A DNA stretch of 64,000 nucleotides from Chryseosolibacter sp964438975 (GTDB lineage Bacteria > Bacteroidota > Bacteroidia > Cytophagales > Cyclobacteriaceae). The DNA is taken from assembly GCA_964438975.1 (NCBI GenBank), contig CAYTMU010000012.1:12475-76474 (forward strand). Direction: 5' to 3'. The notes under the pieces are model-generated. The model was not told the origin of the DNA, ran no database searches, and worked only from the letters and a program-made list of their open reading frames with translations. Below, one piece after another: positions 17,177-25,967 of this stretch (its first letter is position 1; each line of letters starts with the position of its first letter). A program made the translations under genes and the position numbers.

Positions 17177-17551
17177 TTATTCGACAATCGGTATTTTCCT
17201 ATTGTAGCCGTTCGAAAGTTCGTTGAATGGTAACATGATCACCAATTCGTTCCCTTCGTAAGTCGCTTGAATACCTGGGATCTCCACGAAGTAGGGCACC
17301 GTTTGGCTTAGTACTTCTTTTGGAAAAAACATCTGTTCGCCTGATGCAGTCATTGGTATATGGTAGAATACATTCAGCTGGTTATTGTCGATTTCAATCT
17401 GAAGCATCTCTTTATTCACGCCTGGGATCCGGATTCTCATTTCACGGCAATCGGGTCTCTCGCGATAAGACACGTAAGGTTCGCTCACGCCCCCGTTCAA
17501 CGTGTTCAAGAGATCGACGGTAGTCAGTAGTTGCTTTAATTTATTCTTCAT
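17177..17551 (-). CDS. Small heat-shock (Hsp20/alpha-crystallin)-like protein
   Basis: 124 residues. The pattern RIRIPGVNKEMLQIEIDNNQL followed by a central strand and PYFVEIPGIQATYEGNELVIMLPF matches the beta-sandwich of Hsp20/alpha-crystallin proteins: substrate strand, GV turn, and a C-terminal IxI-like KIPIVE. It is short, with no long N-terminal arm. It would be an ATP-independent holdase in the cytoplasm. Family assignment is moderate because the conserved A-x-x-x-n-G-v-L motif is altered to EGNELVI. A full Shine-Dalgarno sequence precedes it, rare for this phylum, suggesting strong or special translation. Confidence 0.7.
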   Translation of the reverse strand: MKNKLKQLLTTVDLLNTLNGGVSEPYVSYRERPDCREMRIRIPGVNKEMLQIEIDNNQLNVFYHIPMTASGEQMFFPKEVLSQTVPYFVEIPGIQATYEGNELVIMLPFNELSNGYNRKIPIVE

Positions 17552-17558
17552 TGTGCTC

Positions 17559-17564
17559 CCTCCT
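17559..17564 (-). promoter_or_regulatory. Canonical Shine-Dalgarno AGGAGG of the Hsp20-like gene
   Basis: Reading the minus strand, AAAGGAGGGAGCACA precedes the ATG at 17551, with AGGAGG spaced 7 nt from the start. Most genes in this window lack any such site, so it stands out and also supports the chosen start. Confidence 0.75.
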
Positions 17565-17755
17565 TTAGCCTCCTTTGCTCAATCCCTGTACCATAGTCGT
17601 GGCCTTGCCAAAACGGCACTAGATGTGTCAAAATTACTGAGAGATGACTGGAACTTTTAACTATTGCGGCAATATTGGCAACTGGTGGAATCAAGAGATT
17701 AATTACGATCTAGAAATCAGCAATCGCATCGCGGACATTTTCTCAATGGAACTTG

Positions 17756-17763
17756 TATCTTTG
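17756..17763 (+). promoter_or_regulatory. Putative -7 box (TATCTTTG) of the Skp/OmpH gene
   Basis: An exact match to the Bacteroidota TAnnTTTG -7 element, 29 bp before the ATG at 17793. A -33 TTG is not evident at the usual distance. Confidence 0.45.
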
Positions 17764-17792
17764 ATATCTCCCCGGATGGAGAACCAGCAATT

Positions 17793-18326
17793 ATGAGAAT
17801 TACAATCTTTTTCGTGGCGTTATGCGCCAGTTATTCTTCCTTCGCCCAGACCTCGGTGGAGTCCGCAGGTAAAGTGGGATATGCCAGTTTGCCGTATATA
17901 GTTTCGCAGTTGCCTGATATGAAGGAAATCGAGGCCGACCTGAAGTCGACGCAGACGCAGCTTAGGAATCAATTGCAGGCACGATCACAGGAAGTGCAGA
18001 AGCAGTATGCGGACTTCAACGCGAATGCTCGCTCAATGAGTGACACCACCCGTGCCAACACGCAACACAAGCTCGAGCAGGCGATGGCGGATTTGGAACA
18101 GATGCAGCAGAACGCACAGATATCACTTGAGAACAAGCAAAAGCTCTTTATGGCGCCGATTTATCTGAAGGTCAATAGGATGATACAGGAAGTTGCTCTC
18201 GAGAATGGCTTTGATATCATTCTTACCGACAAAGTGAGCGGAGCCGACTTTCTCCTGTACAATACCAAGCAGTTAGATATTTCTGATCTCGTGCTTGAGA
18301 AGTTTGGCGTCACCCCCGAAAAGTAA
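17793..18326 (+). CDS. OmpH/Skp-family periplasmic chaperone
   Basis: 177 residues. The signal peptide ends near YSSFAQ (residue 19). The mature part starts with a short strand (GKVGYASLPYIVSQLPD), continues as a long Gln- and Ala-rich coiled coil (about 45-125) and ends with FDIILTDKVSGADFLLYN, the standard Skp/OmpH order. It holds unfolded outer-membrane proteins in the periplasm on their way to the BAM complex. It stands in a plus-strand run with VanZ and xseAB; a clear -7 promoter box lies upstream. Confidence 0.9.
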   Translation: MRITIFFVALCASYSSFAQTSVESAGKVGYASLPYIVSQLPDMKEIEADLKSTQTQLRNQLQARSQEVQKQYADFNANARSMSDTTRANTQHKLEQAMADLEQMQQNAQISLENKQKLFMAPIYLKVNRMIQEVALENGFDIILTDKVSGADFLLYNTKQLDISDLVLEKFGVTPEK

Positions 18327-18340
18327 TCGTCTCCGGCCGG

Positions 18341-18715
18341 TTGGCAGTGATCGATTGTCTGCTATTTTGCAGTGTGAAGTTTACTGTCATTGTCTCGATC
18401 ATCATTCTCATTGCCCTGCTGGTTCCCGGAAGCAGCCTGCCTGATGTCGAGACTCCAGGGTTCGACAAATTCATACACTTCGGGATGTTCGCTGCATGGG
18501 CGGTGGCGATCCGTTACGATCTGAATCGAAATCCGTTTCCATTTCTGCTGATATTCGCCGCTGGTACTTTCTTTGGTGCACTATCCGAGTTGTTGCAGGT
18601 GTGGGTGGCTGGCCGAACAGTTGATTTTTATGATATCACAGCGAATGCACTCGGCGTTGTGATCGGCCTCTGGATCAGTGGCCCGATCGTGCGGTTGATC
18701 AGGCGTTATATCTAG
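18341..18715 (+). CDS. VanZ-family membrane protein
   Basis: Up to 124 residues, three to four membrane helices. The VanZ signature is visible as PGFDKFIHFGMFAAWA (about 40-55) and GALSELLQVWVAGRTVDFYDITANALG. VanZ proteins are inner-membrane proteins whose exact activity is unresolved; the prototype affects teicoplanin resistance. No ATG is available: the frame begins at TTG 18341, with GTG at 18347 and GTG 18374 (VKFTVIV) as alternatives, the last matching the first helix best. It begins 15 bp after the Skp stop, so it is likely co-transcribed. Confidence 0.8.
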   Translation: MAVIDCLLFCSVKFTVIVSIIILIALLVPGSSLPDVETPGFDKFIHFGMFAAWAVAIRYDLNRNPFPFLLIFAAGTFFGALSELLQVWVAGRTVDFYDITANALGVVIGLWISGPIVRLIRRYI

Positions 18716-18832
18716 CGATCTATTCTATTGGAAAGCAATTGTACATGAGTGTCGTTTGGCAGGAGTATAATATTGTCCTTTCTATGTTTCGCACTTTTTG
18801 CTTACTTCCGGTCGCATTCTCCTCTTGACGCG

Positions 18833-20236
18833 ATGCCAGAACTAGTTGACGGAAAAAAGATCTTTACCCTCCTCGAGGTAGCCGCGAGTATTCAGAAAAC
18901 TGTTTCCGCCCGCTACACAACCTCCTTTTGGGTTAAGGCGGAGATGAACAAGCTCAATTATTATCCTCATTCGGGACATTGCTATCCGGACCTTGTCGAG
19001 AAAGCCGATGGAAAAGTAGTCGCCCAGTTGAAATCGGTGATCTGGAGAGATGATTATCTCGGGATCAACAGAAACTTCCTGGCGGTGCTCAAAGCCCCGC
19101 TGAAAGACGGGATTACGATGCTGTTTTGTGCGCAGATCGGATTCGATCCCGTTTACGGGTTGGCGCTTCGCATCACAGACATCGACCCTGTGTTCTCGCT
19201 TGGGGAGTTGGAGCGTGAAAGGCAAACAAGCATTGCTACATTGAAGGAGCAGGGGGTGTTTGATCAGAACAAGGCACTTCCTTTCCCATTGCTACCAAAA
19301 CGTCTTGCTATTATATCCGTTCAGACGAGTAAAGGATACGCAGATTTTAACAAGATGATCGATGAAAATCCATGGGGGTATCGATTCTTTCATGTGCTTT
19401 TCCCGTCGCTTTTGCAAGGGGACAGGGCAGTCGATTCCATCCGCTATCAGCTTGCTCGCATTCGAAGGGTGGCTTCGCATTTTGATGTTGTTGCCATTAT
19501 CCGGGGCGGTGGCGGAGATGTCGGGCTTTCCTGTTTTAACAATTTTGAGCTTTCAAGGGATATCGCGTGCTTCCCGATTCCAGTGCTCACAGGCATTGGT
19601 CATGCCACCAACGAGACAGTTGTGGAAATTGTAGCAGCTAAGAATGCGATAACACCCACGGAACTCGCCGACTTTTTGCTACAGCGATTCCATGCGTTCG
19701 CTGGCCCCGTGCAGGAGGCTGAGGCAATCGTCGCCAGAATGGCAGGAACTATGCTCGCACGGGAAAAGCAATCTGTTCATCACACGGCACGGTATTTTCG
19801 ATCAGTGACCGCAAACGTGCTGATCCGGAATCGCCATCGGATACACGACCATGCCCGGAACCTGTTCCGGCAGTCCACGGGCCAACTAATGCGCGAAAGA
19901 CATCTCCACGAGTCCCTGTCGTATAAACTGAGTGGATTTACGATGGCTCTGTGCCGGAGTGCCCTGGAGAGTATTGGTCATCTGCGGTTTGCTTTGGGCA
20001 GGGCGGTGCAATCATTTGTCGGAAAGGAGACTGTTGATGTGTTGGGAATTCAGAGAACGATTGCCAATTTGCATCCGGATAATGTGCTTCGCCGTGGGTA
20101 CAGCATTACTCGCGTGAGCGGGAAGGCAATCGTCAGTAAAGGACAGGTGAGTACCTCTGATCAGATTGAAACGATTGTTGCAGATGGTGTAATTATCAGC
20201 ACAGTTGACGGTGTAAAGGAATCTCCCGAGTTATGA
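18833..20236 (+). CDS. xseA: Exodeoxyribonuclease VII large subunit
   Basis: 467 residues. The N-terminal OB-fold domain (about 10-105) with FWVKAEMNKL and ALRITDIDP precedes the catalytic domain with KRLAIISVQTSKGYADF, DVVAIIRGGGG and the GIGHATNETVVE block; a long coiled-coil region and the LRRGYSITRV segment close the protein. It degrades single-stranded DNA into acid-soluble fragments with many small subunits bound. ATG 18833 (MPELVDGKK) is chosen; the frame extends upstream into hydrophobic non-homologous sequence. The stop overlaps xseB as ATGA. Confidence 0.93.
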   Translation: MPELVDGKKIFTLLEVAASIQKTVSARYTTSFWVKAEMNKLNYYPHSGHCYPDLVEKADGKVVAQLKSVIWRDDYLGINRNFLAVLKAPLKDGITMLFCAQIGFDPVYGLALRITDIDPVFSLGELERERQTSIATLKEQGVFDQNKALPFPLLPKRLAIISVQTSKGYADFNKMIDENPWGYRFFHVLFPSLLQGDRAVDSIRYQLARIRRVASHFDVVAIIRGGGGDVGLSCFNNFELSRDIACFPIPVLTGIGHATNETVVEIVAAKNAITPTELADFLLQRFHAFAGPVQEAEAIVARMAGTMLAREKQSVHHTARYFRSVTANVLIRNRHRIHDHARNLFRQSTGQLMRERHLHESLSYKLSGFTMALCRSALESIGHLRFALGRAVQSFVGKETVDVLGIQRTIANLHPDNVLRRGYSITRVSGKAIVSKGQVSTSDQIETIVADGVIISTVDGVKESPEL

Positions 20237-20445
20237 ATGACCAACTGAACTACGCACAGGCATTCGAAGAACTACAGGAAATCGTCTCTGAGATCGAGGA
20301 GGGACGGATATCTGTAGACGATCTATCAGAAAAGGTAAAGCGAGCCGCATACCTGATCAGCGTTTGCAAGACCAAACTTTCTTCTACAGAAGAAGATGTT
20401 AACAAGATCTTGAAAGACCTGGAGGATAGTTTGCCAGGGGAATAA
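20233..20445 (+). CDS. xseB: Exodeoxyribonuclease VII small subunit
   Basis: 70 residues, the usual size. LNYAQAFEELQEIVSEIEEG matches the XseB N-terminal helix, followed by a second helix with SVDDLSEKVKRA. Several copies of this helical hairpin bind along the XseA coiled coil and control nuclease activity. The start overlaps the xseA stop by 4 bp (ATGA), so the two are translated together. Confidence 0.93.
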   Translation: MNDQLNYAQAFEELQEIVSEIEEGRISVDDLSEKVKRAAYLISVCKTKLSSTEEDVNKILKDLEDSLPGE

Positions 20446-20468
20446 CATTAAGTCAAACCAATCACATT

Positions 20469-21602
20469 ATGAAAGCTGGTATACTCTTTTGTTCGTTTTT
20501 GCTTGTAACGTGTATCGCAATGGCCCAAAACTTAAAAGGCAAGGACTATTTTCTGATCGTCGGAACGTATACCAACGAATCGAAGACCAATGGTATTCAT
20601 GTTTATACCTTTAATGCTGCTTCTGGCGACTTCCAGGAGAAGTCGGTGAGTACCGGCATTACCAACCCGTCGTTTCTTACGATCAGCAAAGATCGCAAGA
20701 ATCTCTACGCAGTGAGTGAAGGTGGCGAGGCGGGAGGTATGAACGCTTATGCGTTCGACAATGCGGCCGGCACGCTTACGCTTCTCAACAGCGGTGCCGC
20801 TGGCGGCAGGGGACCATGTTATGTTTCGGTGGATGACGCCAAGCAATGGGTTTTTTCCGGAAACTACGGCGGCGGCAGCTTGTCAGCGACCCGTCTGAAC
20901 CCCGACGGGTCACTATCCGACGATATACAAGTGATTCAGCACGAGGGTAGCAGTGTTAACAAAAGTCGTCAGGATAAACCTCATGTGCACGCCGTGGTGC
21001 TTTCTCCTGACAATCGTTATCTCCTGGTGCCTGATCTCGGTACGGATAGAGTCAACATATACCGGTTCGACGCGAGCAATACCGAACCCCTGAAGCCAGG
21101 GGAGTCACCTTACGCATTCGCCAATGCCGGTGGAGGCCCCCGTCACCTGGCTTTCCATCCGAATGGTAAGCACGCATATCTCGTGTTGGAAATGGAGGGC
21201 GCAGTAGCTGCATTCGATTATCAGGACGGCCGGCTGACGCCAACCCACACAGTCACAATGCTTGCTGAGGGTTTCACCGGCAAAGTCGGAGCTGCTGACA
21301 TCCACGTATCGCCTGATGGGAAGTTTCTCTACGCATCAAACCGAGGTGAGGCGAACGACATCGTTATTTATGCGATTGGCAGGAATGGTAGACTTACTTA
21401 CGTGGATCGCCAGGCGGAGGGAATCAATACACCGCGAAACTTCGTTATCGACCCCTCCGGAAATTTCTTGCTCGTAGGAAATCAGAGTGGCAACGATATC
21501 GCGATCTTCCGACGAGACAAAAAGACTGGCATGCTGACGCCCACGGGCCGGCGCATTCAAGTTGATAAACCCGTTTGTCTGAAATTTGTCGCACGAAACT
21601 GA
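20469..21602 (+). CDS. Exported lactonase-family (6-phosphogluconolactonase-like) seven-bladed propeller protein
   Basis: 377 residues. The signal peptide ends near CIAMAQ (residue 19). Repeated blades read FLIVGTYTNESKTNGIHVY, PSFLTISKDRKNLYAVSEGG, HVHAVVLSPDNRYLLVPDLG, GPRHLAFHPNGKHAYLVLE and NFVIDPSGNFLLVGNQSGN. This is the YbhE/Pgl lactonase fold. The export signal argues against the pentose-phosphate role and for hydrolysing lactones, or a related sugar, in the periplasm. It lies 23 bp after xseB but probably belongs functionally with the exported sugar genes. Confidence 0.88.
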   Translation: MKAGILFCSFLLVTCIAMAQNLKGKDYFLIVGTYTNESKTNGIHVYTFNAASGDFQEKSVSTGITNPSFLTISKDRKNLYAVSEGGEAGGMNAYAFDNAAGTLTLLNSGAAGGRGPCYVSVDDAKQWVFSGNYGGGSLSATRLNPDGSLSDDIQVIQHEGSSVNKSRQDKPHVHAVVLSPDNRYLLVPDLGTDRVNIYRFDASNTEPLKPGESPYAFANAGGGPRHLAFHPNGKHAYLVLEMEGAVAAFDYQDGRLTPTHTVTMLAEGFTGKVGAADIHVSPDGKFLYASNRGEANDIVIYAIGRNGRLTYVDRQAEGINTPRNFVIDPSGNFLLVGNQSGNDIAIFRRDKKTGMLTPTGRRIQVDKPVCLKFVARN

Positions 21603-21622
21603 TCTCGGCTAGTAGCCGGATC
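21601..21622. terminator. Hairpin between convergent lactonase and methyltransferase genes
   Basis: GATC-t-CGGCT, loop AGT, AGCCG-GATC: a nine-pair stem with one bulged T, overlapping the last two bases of the lactonase stop codon. No T-tract follows on either strand, so it is a weak intrinsic terminator at best. Confidence 0.4.
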
Positions 21623-21633
21623 TGTAATCTCGC

Positions 21634-22386
21634 TCATCCTCGTTTGACCTCAATAAGCCAATCCCACGGATACGGGTCCTTTAACCATTTTGGTGGTTCC
21701 GCGAATTCCGTCGACCAATCATACTCCACTCGGTCGATGGTGGTGATTTGAAAACCTGCATCGCGGAAGATGACTTCCAATTCCGGGTGTGAGTAGTGTT
21801 TTGTCACGACACCGTCGATTTTGATCAGCCCTTGAAAGAGATCGCGCTTGCTGCCACTGAAGTAACTGAATTCGCTTTCGTCGATGTCAGCGGGTTTGAT
21901 GCCTTCGAGCTTATACCATTCAATGAGCCGCCAGGCATAGAAGAGGATCGAGTCAAGTGAGGGTACTACGAACAATGCTGAGCCGTTTTTCTTCAGCGTA
22001 TTGTATGCATTCCGGATCATCGTTATGTTCTTTTCGAGGTCCGGTAAGAGAAGAACGTTGCAACAGAACGCAAAGTCCGCGGCCGGAAGCTTCAATTCGG
22101 GATCGGTGAGATCCACCTTCTGAAATTCGACGTTTTCATATTGTTTGTTAGCCGCTATGTCGAGGCATTTATCAGAGATGTCAACGGCATAGACCTTCTT
22201 GAATGCGGGGGAGAGATACGGGAATGCCTTGCCGATGCCGCACCCCAGGTCGATCGCTGTTTTGTCCTCGTTAGCATATTTCTCAAAATACTGCGGAAGC
22301 TTTTTTCTCTTGTCACTCCTGAATACATCGAAGATTTCTTGTTCGTAACTGTGTGCAATCCGATTCCAATGCCTTTCTTCGTTCAT
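21634..22386 (-). CDS. Class I SAM-dependent methyltransferase, unknown substrate
   Basis: 250 residues. Motif I AIDLGCGIGKAFPYL (44-58) and the acidic end of strand 2 (VYAVDISDKCLD) define the SAM pocket; FAFCCNVLLLPDLEKN is the post-II region. It methylates a small molecule or lipid in the cytosol; no substrate clue is seen. The ATG 22386 (MNEERHWNRIAHSYEQ) gives the usual short N-terminal helix of such enzymes, although an ATG at 22413 is in frame. It is convergent with the lactonase gene and divergent from the DUF1080 gene. Confidence 0.85.
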   Translation of the reverse strand: MNEERHWNRIAHSYEQEIFDVFRSDKRKKLPQYFEKYANEDKTAIDLGCGIGKAFPYLSPAFKKVYAVDISDKCLDIAANKQYENVEFQKVDLTDPELKLPAADFAFCCNVLLLPDLEKNITMIRNAYNTLKKNGSALFVVPSLDSILFYAWRLIEWYKLEGIKPADIDESEFSYFSGSKRDLFQGLIKIDGVVTKHYSHPELEVIFRDAGFQITTIDRVEYDWSTEFAEPPKWLKDPYPWDWLIEVKRG

Positions 22387-22550
22387 ATTGTCGATAATTA
22401 TAGGCGCAATCAAAGAATTTGCAGAGCAAATTACAAAGTCAGCAGAGAGTAGTTTGGCTTCAACAGCGGACGTGAATCATTGCGCAGGTTGACCGGGCGT
22501 GGAATTTTTTGATTATTTTTCCAATCCAATCTAACTCTAACAGTCATCCC

Positions 22551-23345
22551 ATGAAAGTTTCTTCTTCTTCTTTTTTACACCGACTTTGTGCCGCCACTGT
22601 GCTGGTTGCTTTGTTGTTCATCGCTTTTCCGACACTTGGTCAGAAAAAGGGAGTGGGAGCGAAGCCACCACGTGGTGCAGAAGCATTTTTTGACGGAAGT
22701 CGCAAGATGCTGGATGAGAAGTGGGTCTACTGGAAAGGTCCGAGGTTGGCTGCCGAGATGCCGATCAAGTGGCAGATCGTCGCGGACCCGATGGCTCGCG
22801 GGACAGTGCTGAATTCCAATGATCCGGCTGCGGCTGGGGGTTTGTACGGGAGTGCGGATATTGTTACGAAGAAGGAGTTTCGCGATTTTCGGGCACACGT
22901 GGAATTCTTCATAGCAAATGAAGGAGGTAATAGTGGAGTGTATTTACAGAATCGGTACGAGATCCAGATCCTCGATGGTGATTCGACCAAGCATGGAATG
23001 GCAGCACTGATCAATGAGACTCCGTCGCCGTATCACGCGTATCTCGGAGTGGGGAAATGGAATGCATACGACATCGTGTTTCGGGCGGCGAGATTTGAAG
23101 ATGGAAAGCTGATAGAAAAAGCGCGTGTGACGGTATACTTCAATGGGCAGAAAGTGCACCGTGATCACACGATCAATCAAGTCTGGGGCGGACCTAATTC
23201 CGGCATGGACGGAGGAAATGATGGAGGTAGGGGAATAACGGATCGCCCTGGCGGACTGAAGTTGCAAGCGGAAGGACACAATGTGTACTACCGCAACATC
23301 TGGATACAAGAACTCAACCTGGACGACAAGAATACTGATTTTTGA
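22551..23345 (+). CDS. Exported DUF1080 (3-keto-glycoside hydrolase-like) protein
   Basis: 264 residues. The signal peptide covers about residues 1-31 (hydrophobic TVLVALLFIAFPTLGQ). The concanavalin-like jelly roll of DUF1080 is shown by GAEAFFDGSRKMLDEKW, FRDFRAHVEFFIANEGGNSGVYLQ, YEIQILD and a C-terminal GLKLQAEGHNVYYRNIWI. DUF1080 members include hydrolases of 3-keto-disaccharides and 3-keto-glycosides, and they often sit beside Gfo/Idh/MocA oxidoreductases, as here. ATG 22551 places the signal at the N-terminus. It heads the plus-strand locus up to 28175; the next gene starts 154 bp on. Confidence 0.85.
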   Translation: MKVSSSSFLHRLCAATVLVALLFIAFPTLGQKKGVGAKPPRGAEAFFDGSRKMLDEKWVYWKGPRLAAEMPIKWQIVADPMARGTVLNSNDPAAAGGLYGSADIVTKKEFRDFRAHVEFFIANEGGNSGVYLQNRYEIQILDGDSTKHGMAALINETPSPYHAYLGVGKWNAYDIVFRAARFEDGKLIEKARVTVYFNGQKVHRDHTINQVWGGPNSGMDGGNDGGRGITDRPGGLKLQAEGHNVYYRNIWIQELNLDDKNTDF

Positions 23346-23499
23346 TCCGGTCGAATCGCGCGGTGCTGCGGACGTAACACAATTTCACCACCTGTCAGAT
23401 TGGTGCGTTAGTTGCTAGGATATTCTGCGCTCCTTGCGTATTATTCAGGTCTGAATTCAGTAACTTAGACAAGAACACATTATACAAAAACCGACCGCA

Positions 23500-24870
23500 A
23501 TGACAAAAAGAAGAGACTTCATCAAGAAGAGCGTACTGGGTACCGCGGGGCTTGCCATGGGTGGTAGCCTGGGGTTCAGCGCCAAGTCGTACGGCTCTAT
23601 TTTGGGTTCAAATGACCGCGTTAACGTCGCAGTCATTGGTATCAGGGGGCAGGGAAAGACGCACATCAACAGGTGGTGTGACTTGAAGACAAACCGCAAC
23701 GTAATACTAGGGACGCTTTGCGATGTAGATGAGCAATACTTTGCGTCCACGGTCCAGATGGTTGAGGCAAAGGCAGGTAATAAACCGAAGACCGAATGGG
23801 AAATGCGCAAGGTATTCGACGACAAGCAGATCGACGCCGTATCGTTTGCCACGCCTAATCACTGGCACGCCCTGGGCACGATCTGGGCTTTGCAGGCAGG
23901 TAAACACGTGTATGTCGAAAAGCCAGCAAGTCATAATATTTTTGAAGGCCGGAAAATGGTCGAGGCGGCGAAGAAGTACAACAAGCGTGTACAGGTAGGT
24001 TTTCAGAACAGGTCGATCGCCAATGTCATCGCAGCGATGAAGTTCCTGCACGAAGGCGGTATCGGTGATGTGTATATGGCACGCGGACTGTGTATCAAGC
24101 CGCGGGCATCGTTCGGAATTGCGAACGACAGCACACCACCTGCGACCCTTCACTACGATCAGTGGATCGGCCCGGCTGCTTATCAGCCTTATAACGAGAA
24201 GAAGACCCATTACAATTGGCATTGGTTCTGGAACACGGGTAACGGCGACACCGGTAACCAGGGGCCGCACCAGTTTGACATAGCACGCTGGGGGCTGAAC
24301 AAAAACGAGCATCCGGTTTCCATTTACTCGAACGGTGGGATCTTTTACTTTACACCGGAACAGTGCGCACAGGAAACACCTACCACGCAGATTTCAATAA
24401 TCAAATACAGCGATGGAAAGATCCTCGAGTTTGAAACACGAGGAGGTTATTCCAATGGCGAATCCAGTCTGGACTCACGTATTGGAAATATCTTTTATGG
24501 TAGCGAAGGATACCTCGAGCTTGATGGCAGTACATGGAAAGCGTTCCGGCAAAAGGAGACGACACCGTTCGCGGGATCGGGGATGGGTGAGGCAAAAGCC
24601 AGCAACGATCCACTGGCACCTCCTGGCGGAGCGGAGCACTATGCCAACTTCATTGATGCTATACGGTCCGGCAAGAATGCCGATCTCAATTGCGACATAG
24701 AAGTTGGTTATATGTCGTCAGCGTTACCGCTACTCGCGAACGTGTCGTACAGACTGCAGCGTCCGTTGTCCTTCAATGGAGCAAAGGAGAAGTTCGTCAA
24801 TGATCCGGAAGCCGATGCGATGCTAACACGCGAATACCGCAAGCCGTACATTGTTTCCGATCGGGTTTAA
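23500..24870 (+). CDS. Tat-exported Gfo/Idh/MocA-family oxidoreductase
   Basis: 456 residues. Tat signal KRRDFIKKSVLG (3-14) followed by a Gly/Ala-rich hydrophobic stretch. The Rossmann start is VNVAVIGIRGQGKTH, the EKP motif is in HVYVEKPASHN, and FWNTGNGDTGNQGPHQFDIARWGL carries the conserved substrate-pocket His and Asp. It would oxidise a sugar hydroxyl, for instance at C3, in the periplasm with prebound NAD(P), preparing substrate for the DUF1080 hydrolase encoded just upstream. It is followed 30 bp later by the DUF6807 gene. Confidence 0.9.
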   Translation: MTKRRDFIKKSVLGTAGLAMGGSLGFSAKSYGSILGSNDRVNVAVIGIRGQGKTHINRWCDLKTNRNVILGTLCDVDEQYFASTVQMVEAKAGNKPKTEWEMRKVFDDKQIDAVSFATPNHWHALGTIWALQAGKHVYVEKPASHNIFEGRKMVEAAKKYNKRVQVGFQNRSIANVIAAMKFLHEGGIGDVYMARGLCIKPRASFGIANDSTPPATLHYDQWIGPAAYQPYNEKKTHYNWHWFWNTGNGDTGNQGPHQFDIARWGLNKNEHPVSIYSNGGIFYFTPEQCAQETPTTQISIIKYSDGKILEFETRGGYSNGESSLDSRIGNIFYGSEGYLELDGSTWKAFRQKETTPFAGSGMGEAKASNDPLAPPGGAEHYANFIDAIRSGKNADLNCDIEVGYMSSALPLLANVSYRLQRPLSFNGAKEKFVNDPEADAMLTREYRKPYIVSDRV

Positions 24871-24900
24871 ATCAAGTAACAGAACATTTTTTGAAGTAGC

Positions 24901-25962
24901 ATGAAGATCAAGACTTTTGCATTATTGTCGACTACCATGGTTGTGATGATCGCAGTGATGGCGTTCACATCGGGAGAACCTACACAATCAAAGCGCTTTA
25001 CGGTCGTGGAGAACAAAGCGGCGAAGCGCGTTGATATTCTTATCGATGGGAAACCATTCACCTCGTACGTTTACCCCGACGACATCAAGAAGCCAGCATT
25101 ATATCCGTTGATCACCACTGACGACGCGTTCGTTACGCGCGGTTGGCCTCTTGACCCGCGACCGGGGGAACGCGTTGACCATCCTCACCACGTGGGAATG
25201 TGGTTTAATTATGGAGATGTCAACGGACTTGACTTCTGGAATAACTCGACCAAGATCGCGGCCGACAAGAGGGCGAATTTTGGTACGGTAAAACACCGAT
25301 CTGTGAACAAGACGCAGGGTGGCAAGCAGGCTGTGCTGGAAGTGACGGCAGACTGGCAGAAGCCTGATGGCACAAATCTGCTTCGCGAGGATACCCGTTA
25401 CGTCTTCAGTGAATCCGGGAATTTGCGTACCGTCGAACGGATCACGACACTTACTGCTTTGCAGGAAGATGTATCATTCAAGGACAACAAAGAAGGTGTG
25501 CTCGGAATTCGCCTGGCGCGTGAACTGGAACACCCTTCCACCAAGCCTGAAGTATTTACCGACGCGAGCGGCAAGGCAACCGACGTTCCCAAGCTGAACA
25601 ACGAAGGCGTCACTGGTAAATACCGCAGCAGCGAAGGAAAGGAGGGCGATGACGTGTGGGGCACCCGTGGTAAATGGGTCAACCTGACGGGGGTAATAGC
25701 AAATAAACCAGTTTCACTGGTTGTTCTCGATCATCCGAAGAACGTTGGATATCCGACCTACTGGCATGCGCGTGGCTATGGCTTGTTTGCCGCTAACCCG
25801 CTTGGCCAAAAGGAATTCAGCAAGGGTCAGCAAGTGCTGAATTACAGCTTGCCGGCCGGGAAGTCTGTAACGTTCCGATATAAGGTCCTGATCAACTCCG
25901 GAAGTCATCTGACGGATGCCCAGGTCAATGCCGAGTTTGATAAGTTCTCAAAAACAAAATAG
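24901..25962 (+). CDS. Exported DUF6807 (PmoA-named) family protein
   Basis: 353 residues with a signal peptide ending near AFTSGEP (residue 26). The family is recognised from RVDILIDGKPFTSYVYPDD, the RPGERVDHPHHVGMWFNYGDVNG block (two adjacent histidines) and the C-terminal NYSLPAGKSVTFRYKVLI. It is predicted to be beta-rich and probably binds or modifies a carbohydrate. The database name PmoA is historical; it is not methane monooxygenase. It lies between a Tat oxidoreductase (30 bp upstream) and a Tat propeller (5 bp downstream), so it is part of the carbohydrate locus. Confidence 0.82.
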   Translation: MKIKTFALLSTTMVVMIAVMAFTSGEPTQSKRFTVVENKAAKRVDILIDGKPFTSYVYPDDIKKPALYPLITTDDAFVTRGWPLDPRPGERVDHPHHVGMWFNYGDVNGLDFWNNSTKIAADKRANFGTVKHRSVNKTQGGKQAVLEVTADWQKPDGTNLLREDTRYVFSESGNLRTVERITTLTALQEDVSFKDNKEGVLGIRLARELEHPSTKPEVFTDASGKATDVPKLNNEGVTGKYRSSEGKEGDDVWGTRGKWVNLTGVIANKPVSLVVLDHPKNVGYPTYWHARGYGLFAANPLGQKEFSKGQQVLNYSLPAGKSVTFRYKVLINSGSHLTDAQVNAEFDKFSKTK

Positions 25963-25967
25963 AGAGT

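Noticed and set aside
24901..25962. Methane monooxygenase subunit, from the PmoA family name
   Set aside because: The protein is exported, beta-rich and lacks the membrane helices of the enzyme; the family name is a historical label.
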